A stretch of 43,812 nucleotides of DNA from IMG/VR virus record IMGVR_UViG_3300032322_000784, positions 1 to 43,812 of that record; one strand, written 5' to 3'. Positions 20,959 through 30,500 of this stretch are shown here, one piece after another. A program made the translations under genes and the position numbers. The notes beneath the pieces are model-generated. The model ran no database searches, had not been told where the DNA came from, and was given only the letters and a program-made list of their open reading frames with translations. The first letter of the stretch is position 1. Each line of letters begins with the position of its first letter. Origin of the DNA: a virus.

Positions 20959-22524
20959 ATGGAAATATTAAATAACCAAGCAGTCAAGCTCACAGTACCT
21001 GAACACATTGTTACACACATCACAGACAACATAGAAAAAAGTGAAGTGCTAGAACTTAAAGGTAATCTTGCCGACGTTCTAGTTTATTGGGGTGTAGATG
21101 AAATGACTCGCCTTAATTCACTAATATCTTTTAGAAACTATCTACCTTCACCTATCGTTAGAGATTACAACTGGCCAGGTTTATACGAACCTTTTAACCA
21201 CCAACGTGTAACTGCAGAATTCTTATCTATTAATCGCAAAGCTTTTTGTTTTAATGAAGCAGGTACAGGCAAAACTTCTTCTGTATTATGGGCGGCTGAT
21301 TACCTAATGACTCAAGGTAAAATTAAACGGGTCCTCATCATATGTCCTTTATCGATTATGTATTCAGCATGGCAGGGCGACGTCTTTAATACATGTATGC
21401 ATAGAACCTCAGCCGTAGCACATGGCACCGCAGAAAAAAGAACTAAGATTATTAATGGTGAGTATGAGTTTGTCATTATTAATTATGATGGAGTAGCCGT
21501 AGTACGTGATGCTATTGAGAAAGCTAACTTTGATTTAATTGTAATTGATGAAGCTAATGCATATAAAACTATATCAACAACTCGTTGGAAAACATTATCT
21601 AAAATATTAAAACCTTCAACTAGATTATGGATGCTTACAGGAACACCTGCGGCACAGTCTCCGCTAGATGCATTCGGTTTAGCAAAGCTTGTATGTCCTA
21701 ATCGAGTACCTAAAGTAACAGCAGGGTGGCGCGACAAAGTGATGTACCAAGTATCTAGATTTAAATGGGTTCCTAAACGTAATGCTAAAGATGAAATATT
21801 TAAAGCACTACAACCTTCTATTCGTTATGCAAAAGCAGACTGTTTAGATTTACCTGATGTCATGTATCAAACAAGAGATATACCACTCACACCCCAAGTA
21901 GAAAAATATTATCGCTTACTTAAAAATGAAATGCTTATTGAGGCGGCTGGAGAACAAGTCACTGCAGTGAATGCGGCAGCAAACGTAAATAAACTTTTAC
22001 AAATATCAGGTGGTGCAGTATACACAGATAAAAAAGAAGTAGTGGAGTTTGATATATCCCCACGCTTAGCGGCTTTACAAGAGGTGCTAGACGAAACAGA
22101 ACATAAGACAATTATATTTGTACCATATAGGCACACCATTGAAGTACTGTCAAGGTATCTCAATAAGAACAACATCACTAATGAAATAATTAACGGAGCT
22201 GTATCTGCTACCGAACGAGCTTCGATCATAGAAAGATTTCAAAAGTCAGAACACCCTCGAACACTTATCATACAACCACAAGCTGCATCACATGGTGTCA
22301 CACTGACTGCGGCTAACACAGTTGTGTTTTGGTCTCCTGTACTTTCTGTAGAAACTTATTTACAATGTGTAGCCCGTATGGATAGAGTAGGTCAGAAGAA
22401 CAAGATGACTGTAGTACATTTACAAGGTTCAGATATTGAAAGGAGAATGTATCAGATGTTACAAGGTAAGGTGGATATGCATAGCAAGTTAGTCGATTTA
22501 TATAGAGAGGAGATTGAAGCATGA
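20959..22524 (+). CDS. SNF2-type superfamily 2 helicase
   Basis: A 521-residue helicase or translocase. Motif I is GTGKT (102-106), motif II DEAN (197-200), motif III LTGTP (226-230) and motif VI ARMDRVGQ (472-479), the R-x-x-R-x-G-Q form of SNF2 proteins. Both RecA-like lobes are present. It probably remodels DNA or drives branch migration alongside the polymerase; related SF2 helicases accompany polA in many environmental podoviruses. It ends with an ATGA overlap into the next gene. Confidence 0.92.
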   Translation: MEILNNQAVKLTVPEHIVTHITDNIEKSEVLELKGNLADVLVYWGVDEMTRLNSLISFRNYLPSPIVRDYNWPGLYEPFNHQRVTAEFLSINRKAFCFNEAGTGKTSSVLWAADYLMTQGKIKRVLIICPLSIMYSAWQGDVFNTCMHRTSAVAHGTAEKRTKIINGEYEFVIINYDGVAVVRDAIEKANFDLIVIDEANAYKTISTTRWKTLSKILKPSTRLWMLTGTPAAQSPLDAFGLAKLVCPNRVPKVTAGWRDKVMYQVSRFKWVPKRNAKDEIFKALQPSIRYAKADCLDLPDVMYQTRDIPLTPQVEKYYRLLKNEMLIEAAGEQVTAVNAAANVNKLLQISGGAVYTDKKEVVEFDISPRLAALQEVLDETEHKTIIFVPYRHTIEVLSRYLNKNNITNEIINGAVSATERASIIERFQKSEHPRTLIIQPQAASHGVTLTAANTVVFWSPVLSVETYLQCVARMDRVGQKNKMTVVHLQGSDIERRMYQMLQGKVDMHSKLVDLYREEIEA

Positions 22525-22640
22525 TGTGTATAAAATGGATAGGCGGTATTTTAATAATGTGTATTGTAGTAACAGTATTTTTTATAGTAGTCAATGAAAT
22601 TCAAACTCAAAAAGAAATTAAGAGAGGAAGAAAAAGATGA
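22521..22640 (+). CDS. 39-residue membrane protein
   Basis: A short protein with one long hydrophobic segment (ILIMCIVVTVFFIVV) and a basic tail ending KRGRKR. ATGA overlaps at both ends (4 nt each) lock it between the helicase and the next gene, which is good evidence that it is translated. GAGGAGA lies upstream. The role is unknown; a single-pass inner-membrane peptide. Confidence 0.6.
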   Translation: MMCIKWIGGILIMCIVVTVFFIVVNEIQTQKEIKRGRKR

Positions 22641-23044
22641 GCGAAGATATGAAGTTAGATGATTTAGTTACAACATACTTGACAATTAGAACTGAAAGGA
22701 ATACACTGAAGAACCAGTGGGAAATTAGGGATGCTGAATTAAAGACAGACCTAGAACAGCTGGAACAGGCGATGTTAGTAGCCTGCAATGCAATAAATGC
22801 TGATAGCATACGTACAGGGAGTGGGACTATCATTAAGTCTTTGAAAGAAACTTATACTTGTGGCGATTGGGATAACTTTAAGCAATTCGTTGTGGATAAC
22901 AACGCACTCGATCTCTTGCAACAACGTATTAGTCAGACCAATTTCAAAGAGTTTATGAGTACCCGTCAAGATGAGGGCCTACCCCCTGGTATCAGCACGT
23001 TGCGAGAAGTCGCAATAACTGTACGCAAACCAACAAGCAAGTAA
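22637..23044 (+). CDS. Conserved-type phage protein near ssDNA-binding gene
   Basis: A 135-residue protein with a coiled-coil-like N-terminal half (TERNTLKNQWEIRDAELKTD) and a C-terminal half with CGDWDNFKQFV, LLQQRISQTNFKEFM and LPPGIS. I have seen this arrangement in many phage replication clusters without an assigned function. It may regulate nuclease or recombination steps, but that is conjecture. Overlaps its upstream neighbour by 4 nt. Confidence 0.65.
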   Translation: MSEDMKLDDLVTTYLTIRTERNTLKNQWEIRDAELKTDLEQLEQAMLVACNAINADSIRTGSGTIIKSLKETYTCGDWDNFKQFVVDNNALDLLQQRISQTNFKEFMSTRQDEGLPPGISTLREVAITVRKPTSK

Positions 23045-23061
23045 AATTAGTGGAGAATATA

Positions 23062-23952
23062 ATGAGTAATGAATTATCAGTAATATTACAAAATAGTGGC
23101 GGATTAATCCAAACAGGGCTAGATGAAGATACCTTAGCCGTTGCTGGTGGTTCCGTTAACCAAGGTAGTAAACGTATTTCAATTCGTGGTAAAGCATTTA
23201 GAAAAGTAGTTGGTGGTAAAGAAGTAAGTGTCTCAGAAAATAATTACATGGATGTTGTGATTGTTAAGATGGCACATACTGCATCAAGAACTTTCTACGC
23301 ACAATCATATAAGGAAGGTGAAAAGATTAGTCCTACATGCTGGTCTAGTGATAGCCGCGTTCCTGATATTGATGTAAAGACACCACAATCTAAAACATGC
23401 GACACTTGTCAATTTAGTGCTAAAAATTCAGGGGCTAATGGCACGGGTACCGCATGTCGTCTATCATGGAGAATGGCTGTTGTATTACCTAATGACCCTG
23501 CTGGTGATGTTATGCAATTAGTTTTACCTGCTACATCATGTTTTGGTAAGGAAGAAGGTGGTAAGTATCCATTCAGACCATATGTTCAATTATTAGCTAA
23601 CAATAATGTTAGTGCTGGTCGTGTAGTAACTCGTATGCAATTTGATGCTAAGGCTTCTACACCTAAAGTATTATTTAGCCCAGCAGCTGCCGTTAATGCT
23701 AATGACTTAGAAGTCTTACAAAGACAAGGTAAATCTTCTGCTGCAGAAAGTGCTGTTAAATTAACTGTATATCAAACAGATGAAACTACAACAGAAACTC
23801 CAGTACAAGCAGCACCAGTACAAGCAGCTCCGATAGATGTTAAGTCTGACGTAGATGTATCAGAGCCAGTACTAAGACCTTCTAATCAAGCACCAGCTCA
23901 GCCATTAAACAACGCGAGTGAAGTGATGAAGAAATGGTCGGTTAAAAACTAA
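23062..23952 (+). CDS. Possible single-stranded DNA-binding protein
   Basis: A 296-residue protein. Residues 1-240 are beta-rich, with cysteines C93, C113, C116, C132 and C160 suggesting a zinc site. The C-terminal 60 residues are disordered, with repeated VQAAPVQAAP and acidic stretches. That build, and its place between helicase and primase, fits a phage ssDNA-binding protein, but no diagnostic OB-fold motif was recognised. Start at ATG 23062 with GGAGA upstream; a GTG at 23050 is in frame. It overlaps the next start by 1 nt. Confidence 0.55.
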   Translation: MSNELSVILQNSGGLIQTGLDEDTLAVAGGSVNQGSKRISIRGKAFRKVVGGKEVSVSENNYMDVVIVKMAHTASRTFYAQSYKEGEKISPTCWSSDSRVPDIDVKTPQSKTCDTCQFSAKNSGANGTGTACRLSWRMAVVLPNDPAGDVMQLVLPATSCFGKEEGGKYPFRPYVQLLANNNVSAGRVVTRMQFDAKASTPKVLFSPAAAVNANDLEVLQRQGKSSAAESAVKLTVYQTDETTTETPVQAAPVQAAPIDVKSDVDVSEPVLRPSNQAPAQPLNNASEVMKKWSVKN

Positions 23953-24254
23953 TGGCAAGACCCTATAGCACTGATTTTTTAGCTACGCTAAGTACATTGG
24001 ACCCTAACAGACTTGGGGTTCAGTTGGCCAAACTATGTGTCCAAGCAAACCTACCTACGCTATATATTGCACGTAAGTTAGGTGTATCACGCTATACGAT
24101 ACATAGTTGGTTTAGGGGTCAATACATTAGAAAAACTAATAAAGTAAAAGTTGAATCATTAATACAAGAACTTGACAAGGGGTTTGCTGAGAATAAATTT
24201 CCAGTACTTACTCTATCTTTAGCTAAACAGTATTTGGATTCAATAGAGATTTAG
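23952..24254 (+). CDS. Helix-turn-helix DNA-binding protein
   Basis: A 100-residue protein. LAKLCVQANLPTLYIARKLG followed by VSRYTIHSWFRGQ (about 25-57) is a classic XRE-type helix-turn-helix. The rest is helical. It could regulate phage promoters such as the duplicated ones here, or mark the origin; no target is shown. Being inside the replication operon and not divergent from a partner argues against a lysogeny repressor. Confidence 0.75.
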   Translation: MARPYSTDFLATLSTLDPNRLGVQLAKLCVQANLPTLYIARKLGVSRYTIHSWFRGQYIRKTNKVKVESLIQELDKGFAENKFPVLTLSLAKQYLDSIEI

Positions 24255-24263
24255 TAGTAAAAT
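24234..24263 (+). promoter_or_regulatory. Possible promoter for the primase-helicase
   Basis: TTGGAT (24234-24239), an 18-bp spacer and TAAAAT (24258-24263). The AGTAAAATAG around the -10 is identical to that at the 20872 promoter. Confidence 0.45.
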
Positions 24264-24291
24264 AGAATTTCGCGGTAGTTAATTTTAAAAA

Positions 24292-24306
24292 CACATATTT
24301 TATGTG
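24292..24306 (+). promoter_or_regulatory. Leader stem-loop before the primase-helicase
   Basis: CACATA pairs with TATGTG around TTT, just upstream of GTGGGG. It matches the leader hairpin theme seen before other genes here. Confidence 0.45.
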
Positions 24307-24344
24307 GTGGGGCAGTGTTGTCTCTAAAAACAGAAAGCATACAG

Positions 24345-27323
24345 ATGATAAGCATAACAGATTTTTATAATAAGGTGCTTCCCTCAAAAGGTGTATATTG
24401 TATTATCACTATTGAGCCTAAAGAAGGTGCAACAAAACACTACTATGTAGAATCCATAGCTGAGTTAGAACCCCAAATTGAAAAATTAAAACAGTCAGAA
24501 GTTAACATCTATGTATCTCATAGCACATACAAAGGTTGGAAAAGAGGTAAACAAGAAGCTGTATTTTCTAAGTCTTTATTTATTGATTTAGATGTAGACC
24601 CTGAAGATATAGACGGTAAAAAATATAAATCTAAAGAAGAAGCTGAACTAGCTTTAAATGATTTCCTTGCTAAGACAGGATTACCTGAACCTATTAGATT
24701 TGATTCTGGCCGTGGTATGTGGGCATGGTGGGCTTTTGATAGAGATATTGAAATAGAACAATGGAAACTATATTCAGAAACATTTAAGAAGTTTTGTTTA
24801 GATAACGAATTAAAGATTGATGTCAATGTAACTGCTGACGCAGCTCGTGCTACCCGTACACCTAATTGTACTAACTGGAAAGCTATTCCCCCTACGCAAA
24901 CAAAAGTACTAAGTGATGAGATGCAATCATATGTATTTGATGAGTTTAAAGAATTTTTAGATGGAATAAGCCCCGTTGATCTATCAATAGAAGCTATATT
25001 AAAAGAAGCTAAAAAAGGTTTATCGCAAGAAGAACGAGAGGCACAAGGTGGTAGCCCGTACGAAAATAGTTTTGAACAACTATTAGATGAGAGTATTAGA
25101 GGCATAGGATGTCAGCAAATTAAGTACGCCTATGAAAACCAAAATAAAGTAGATTATGATTTATGGACTGCTTGCCTGACGGTAGCTAGCCGTTGTGTTG
25201 ATTCTGAAACAGCTATTCATACTATATCTGAAAAAGCTCCTAACTATAATCGTGAAGCTACTGTATTAAAAGCAGCTTCATTTGGTGGTGTACATCCATG
25301 TACTTCTTTTGAAAATGCTAATCCTGACGGGTGTGAAGGATGTATTAAACGAGGCCAAATATCTAATCCTTTATATTTTGGTAGAAGACTACGTACTATT
25401 CCTATTGTACCTGCTGTAATAAGCACTGAAATAGAAGACGGACAAGAGGTAGAAGAAAAGCTAGTAGTTGAAGTAGGCTCTACTGAAGTTATGCTAGATG
25501 ACGACGCAAATTATACTTACCCTCCACAGATGCTACCCTTCTTTAATGTACCAGGTAAAGGTATTTTTATGGAAGTGGCTGGTAAGTTTGATGCAAAAAC
25601 AGGAGAAGTTATTAAGTCTCCTCCTATAGTAATTTGTGAAGTAGAATTTAAAGCTATTAAAAAAATAAAATGTATAGGTGAAGACGGTCCAGGGGATTCT
25701 ATGGTAATAAGGGCTAAATTTCCTCACGATGAACCTATAGAATTTCCGTTTCCTTTAGCACATATGTATTCCGCTGAGAAACTCATGGATGCTTTTGCTA
25801 GAAAATCAATAACTGTTGAAAGAAAGAATGTGGTGCACTTTATGGAATGTATTATTAAATGGGGTGGATACTTAAGAAATAGAGGTCGATCTGATATTAT
25901 GCGTACGCATTTTGGTTGGACAGACGATGACAGAACTTCTTTTGTAATAGGTAATAAAGAATACATGAGAGATGGTACGATCAATCCAATAGCCTACGCT
26001 CCTCAAACAAGAGATTATGGTCTTTTTATGGAACCTAAAGGTAGCTTTGAAACTTGGAAAAATGCTGTTAGAAATTTTAATACACCGGGCATGGAAGTAC
26101 ACGCATTTGCTATGTTAGTTGGCTTTGCTTCTCCTTTAGTTGCTTATACAGACTTAAATGGTATTGTTATATGTTTATCAGGTGAAGCTGGTGCTGGTAA
26201 AACAGGTGTTATGTTTGCAGCTAATTCTCCATGGGGCCATCCTGAAAAGATGTATATTAAAGGTAATTCAAAATCCACTGCGGGTGGTGGAGCTACATTT
26301 AATGCATTACAGATTATTATGTCAGCATTAGGTAACTTGCCTTTTACTATAGATGAAGTAACTAATTTACCTACAGATCAAGTATCCCCTATGATTCATA
26401 TGATATCTAGTGGTAAAACAAAATACAAAGCTCATGGGTCTACTAATGCTATAAGAACCATAGAATCTTCATCTAAACTAATGGCTTTATGGACATCAAA
26501 TAGTTCTTTATATCAAAAATTAAAAGAAACAAATTCAGATCCAAACGGCGAATTTGCTAGACTAGTAGAGTTTGATATTGGGCAACCTGCGCCTTTACAA
26601 GAAAATGATTTGTTCGGTAAAAGAACTTTTAGTGTTATGTTAAATCACCATGGCCATGCAGGGTCTAAATATATTCAAGCTGTTTATGAGTTAGAAGCTA
26701 AAGGAGAAGTATTTAGAGACATAAATGATCCTGATCAAAAATTAGGTCCTAGGTTTCAAAAATGGATTGATAGATATGTTAAAGATGTAGGTTGGGACCC
26801 GGCGGAACGGTTTCATCATATGGCTATTGGTTTATGTTTTGGGGCTGGAGAAATATGTAATGAACATGGTATAACAGATGAATTACCTTTAGAACGAATC
26901 TATACAGTTATAGTTGAAAAAATGTTAGCTAACAAAAAAGAAAATGCTAAGATTAATAATATAGATTGTGAAAGTATTATAGGTACGTTTATTCTTAAAA
27001 ATGCTCAAAATATATTAACTATTAAAAATGAAAAAGTATATGAAGAACCTAGAGGCAGTTTAGTTATTAGAGCTGATAGTGATAAAAACATCATATATAT
27101 TCCTTCGAGCATACTTGAAACATATCTTAAAACAGAAGCTAAGGTATCTAATATAAATGCATTTAAAAAACAATTAAAAACTAATAATATAGATTATGAA
27201 ATTAAAAAGACTCGTATGACTACTTATTGGGACAAGATGCCTCCATCGGCAGAATGGAATCTATACTGTTACTGCTTTAAAAATTTAAAAATATCAGATA
27301 TAGCAAAATCTACAGATGAGTGA
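24345..27323 (+). CDS. Primase-helicase (AEP-like primase fused to DUF927-like ATPase)
   Basis: About 992 residues. The N-terminal part has FIDLDVD (79-85), DSGRGMWAWW (120-129) and DAARATRTPN (166-175), the metal-binding and nucleotide-binding pattern of archaeo-eukaryotic (PrimPol) primases. The C-terminal part is an ATPase with Walker A GEAGAGKT (613-620) and Walker B FTIDEV (667-672), of the DUF927 helicase type. It would prime and unwind DNA for the family A polymerase. The start is uncertain: ATG 24345 lacks a good Shine-Dalgarno, and GTG 24315 adds 10 residues. It overlaps the next gene by 8 nt. Confidence 0.85.
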   Translation: MISITDFYNKVLPSKGVYCIITIEPKEGATKHYYVESIAELEPQIEKLKQSEVNIYVSHSTYKGWKRGKQEAVFSKSLFIDLDVDPEDIDGKKYKSKEEAELALNDFLAKTGLPEPIRFDSGRGMWAWWAFDRDIEIEQWKLYSETFKKFCLDNELKIDVNVTADAARATRTPNCTNWKAIPPTQTKVLSDEMQSYVFDEFKEFLDGISPVDLSIEAILKEAKKGLSQEEREAQGGSPYENSFEQLLDESIRGIGCQQIKYAYENQNKVDYDLWTACLTVASRCVDSETAIHTISEKAPNYNREATVLKAASFGGVHPCTSFENANPDGCEGCIKRGQISNPLYFGRRLRTIPIVPAVISTEIEDGQEVEEKLVVEVGSTEVMLDDDANYTYPPQMLPFFNVPGKGIFMEVAGKFDAKTGEVIKSPPIVICEVEFKAIKKIKCIGEDGPGDSMVIRAKFPHDEPIEFPFPLAHMYSAEKLMDAFARKSITVERKNVVHFMECIIKWGGYLRNRGRSDIMRTHFGWTDDDRTSFVIGNKEYMRDGTINPIAYAPQTRDYGLFMEPKGSFETWKNAVRNFNTPGMEVHAFAMLVGFASPLVAYTDLNGIVICLSGEAGAGKTGVMFAANSPWGHPEKMYIKGNSKSTAGGGATFNALQIIMSALGNLPFTIDEVTNLPTDQVSPMIHMISSGKTKYKAHGSTNAIRTIESSSKLMALWTSNSSLYQKLKETNSDPNGEFARLVEFDIGQPAPLQENDLFGKRTFSVMLNHHGHAGSKYIQAVYELEAKGEVFRDINDPDQKLGPRFQKWIDRYVKDVGWDPAERFHHMAIGLCFGAGEICNEHGITDELPLERIYTVIVEKMLANKKENAKINNIDCESIIGTFILKNAQNILTIKNEKVYEEPRGSLVIRADSDKNIIYIPSSILETYLKTEAKVSNINAFKKQLKTNNIDYEIKKTRMTTYWDKMPPSAEWNLYCYCFKNLKISDIAKSTDE

Positions 27324-27516
27324 ACTACAAGAACCTGAATGGCTATTCCCATTTGAGTATATGAAAATAGGAGAGAGTTTTTTTATTCCCACTATGGAGA
27401 CAGCTCAAATGGTACATGCCATAGAATCAGGAGCTAAAAAAGCTAAGATAGGAATTAGGGTATATATTACTCAAAAGGAAAATCATTTAGGCGTTAGAGC
27501 CTGGCGTATTAGTTAG
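27316..27516 (+). CDS. Hypothetical 66-residue protein, end of rightward genes
   Basis: The sequence has WLFPFEYMKIGESFFIPTME then a helix and GIRVYITQKEN, GVRAWRIS, a pattern common in short phage proteins next to replication genes; function unknown. It overlaps the primase-helicase by 8 nt at the start, and its last 8 nt overlap the 3' end of the leftward 1,997-residue gene. Confidence 0.65.
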   Translation: MSELQEPEWLFPFEYMKIGESFFIPTMETAQMVHAIESGAKKAKIGIRVYITQKENHLGVRAWRIS

Positions 27517-30500
27517 ATTCAACTTCGTCTATAAGATTTACTGTACTAGTAATTTGACGCTTAATTACATTTTGTGCATCTTTAAGAGGATCTAACAAAG
27601 CTTTTCTTTCTTTAGGGCTAAGGCCTGGCATACGTCTAAACTGATTAGCATCTTCTCTTAATTGTTTTAGTTCACCATTTATCATCTCATTATACATATC
27701 AACCAATGCTGGATCTAACGGGTGATCAGATATATATTCTGCGTACTTAACAGGATTAGTTTCAAACATTTTTAGTAGGCGTTCTTTTTTCTTAACACTT
27801 TCTTCCATTTTAGCAAACTCTCTTAAGTCTACATTAGACTTAGTACTAATAAAGCTTTCTAAAATAAATAGATCTCGTTTAGGATCAAAGTCTTTTTGCC
27901 CTGCAAGAGTTAATCCTAGACCATAACCGTTATGCATAATTCTAGTTAAGCCATCCATGTAGTTATTAGCAAAGAAATATAAAGAGTTAGGGCTTGCATC
28001 TATACCCCAATTATCTACCATAAATCTAGCTGCATCTTTGTATGCGTCAGGAATATTATCTCCACCTGTATATGCATTACCAAATCTTGATTGTCTGTTG
28101 TTATAAATTTCTTGACCAAATGCATTCATGTTCATAGCATATTCAAAGAAAGGTCTAGCTATTGACGGCGTTACAGAATCCAACACAAATGCTGAAGGAT
28201 TATCAACCATATTAATTCTAGATACAGGTAATGGTACAAAAGAATCTAAACCAATATTAACAATATTACTAAATATATCTGCTAAGTCATTTGTTTTAGA
28301 AGACATAGCTCCCGCTATTTGAGCCCCTGCAGCCATAAAGCCGCCAAGACCAAAGCCCCACGGTATCTGTACTACTTTATCTTCACCAATATCAAAGCGT
28401 GCAAAACGAGTCCATCGAGATAAGTCATCATTAATAATCTTGTTACGACCTTCATCATCATCGTCAGCTAAACCTGCGGACATTAGGTATATAGTAGCAC
28501 CAGCACCTAATAAAGATAATACAACTGTTGCAGCGGTTCTACTTTGTTTTCTCCAATTAGCTTCATATTCAGCTAATGCCTTAGGATCTTTAGTAATAGT
28601 TTCAGGTAATGATTTCTTAACTGAGTCCCAGCTTCTTAACATAGGACCAATAGATTCAAACGCACGAACAGCACCTGTAGCAGATGGTCTAAAGAATACA
28701 AATAGTGCACCTAATGTTTTACCCCACTCACCAACCTCTTCAAAGTTAGCTAATTGTTTTGCATAAACTGCACCAACTTCTTTAGCTGCATCGCCTTTAA
28801 TACCTCTAGCTTCTGCGTCTGATTTAGCTATACGATATGCGGCTGCTCTAGCTGCCAACTCGAATGTAGATACCCAACCATCAAAGAATGGGTCTATTTG
28901 TTCTTTAACTTTAAGAATCTTACTTTGGTTTAACTCTTTATATAATTGACCTAATTGACTCTTAACAGATAAACCTTGCACTATAGATACAAGACCACCC
29001 TGCTCAATATAGTCAATCATATCTTTCATGTATGGGTCTTTAGATAACTTTCTTAATCCTGCGATATCACCTTTGGCGTAAAGCCTTGCTACCTTATTAG
29101 CTTTAAATAAACCACCGTTTGCAACTTGAGCGCCAACTGCACCTATGTATTTAAATGCTTCTACAGGACCAATATCAATAGCCATCACAAAAGCATTAGT
29201 TAATGTATCACGTACAAAGTTAAGTACGGGGAATGCAGGGTTATAACGAGTATGAGATTGACCTATTAAACTAGTAAATCTATTCACCATATCTAACATA
29301 GGATGTGAATCTTTATATGTACGACGGATAGATTCTAGTAACGCAGGGTCTTTAATACGGATTACATCCATAGAACCATCTTGATTATGGTGCACAATAG
29401 AGCTACGTTGGTTGATAAGATTTATTGCCTGCTGATCCAAGCCTTTATATACTTCACCTGCAGTATAAGTAGCTACAACTTCACCGTCGATAATCTTTTG
29501 ATTTACAGCGTTCTTAATAGATTGAGTTAGTCCTTTTCTACCAGCACGTGCAGCAGACACCGCACTTTCAACCATTGTTTGTATAATAGGATTTTCAGCT
29601 TCAGATAATCTTCCTTCGAATGCATACGGAGAATCTTTAAGTTCAGCACTTAATCTTTTATCATCTAATTCTAGATCAGCCACATTATTAGGCATCTTAC
29701 TTGCAGGTTTTCCTTTTAACGGAACATAGTTTTGCCAATTATAAAATCGTTTAATATTATCTGTAGAGTTAGACCAGTAGTTACCTTGTTTATTTAACTC
29801 TATAGTTGCATCTTGTACAGGCTTAAGTGCTGCCATAACCTCATTCATAAGTTTAATGTGAGGAGATTTTTCAAATCTATTTCTTAACGCGGCTATTTCT
29901 TGAGAGTTAAATTCAGCAGTTACGTTGTAATCAGCACTTTGTTCATTAATAGATTTATATTTACCTTCACCAGCTGGGTCTTTATATCTGGCTACAAGGT
30001 CTTCTAATTTAGCCCGTAGAGCTTTTATTTGTGCATCAGATAAACTGTTACTAGTAGCTATAGCCTTTAATATTTTTTCTCTTTCATCAGCTGCACTTGT
30101 AGGATTACCATTTTTATCTCTTAGATTTTTATCCACACTTAAAGGTACAGTTTTTAAAAATTTAATATGGCGTCGTTCTGGTTCATGTAATGCTTCAGCA
30201 TATCTATGTAATTCACCAAGTGCTTTACCTATAGGTTTATCCACCGCTTTAGCGTAATCATTTATTAAATTTTGTAACTTTTGAACAGGAGCCATTAAAT
30301 ACTCTTTATTTCTAAAGTCAGCTTCGCCAAACGCTAAAGAAATTTGATCATAGATATTAGTAAAATTAGGTCCACCTACAGTAATCTTGCCAGCCTTCAT
30401 TAAATCTTGTTGCCACTTCTTAATTGCATATCTACTATTTTGGAATTTAGTAATGAGCTGATCTCTAGCCTTTTCACCTATAAGTGTTTTCTTAACTGTT

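Noticed and set aside
23952-24254. HTH protein as a lysogeny repressor
   Set aside because: It sits inside the replication operon, with no divergent Cro-like partner, integrase or attachment site in the window.
24518-25105. 195-codon frame on the minus strand
   Set aside because: Lies wholly inside the primase-helicase, which has clear motifs; serine/leucine-rich shadow frame.
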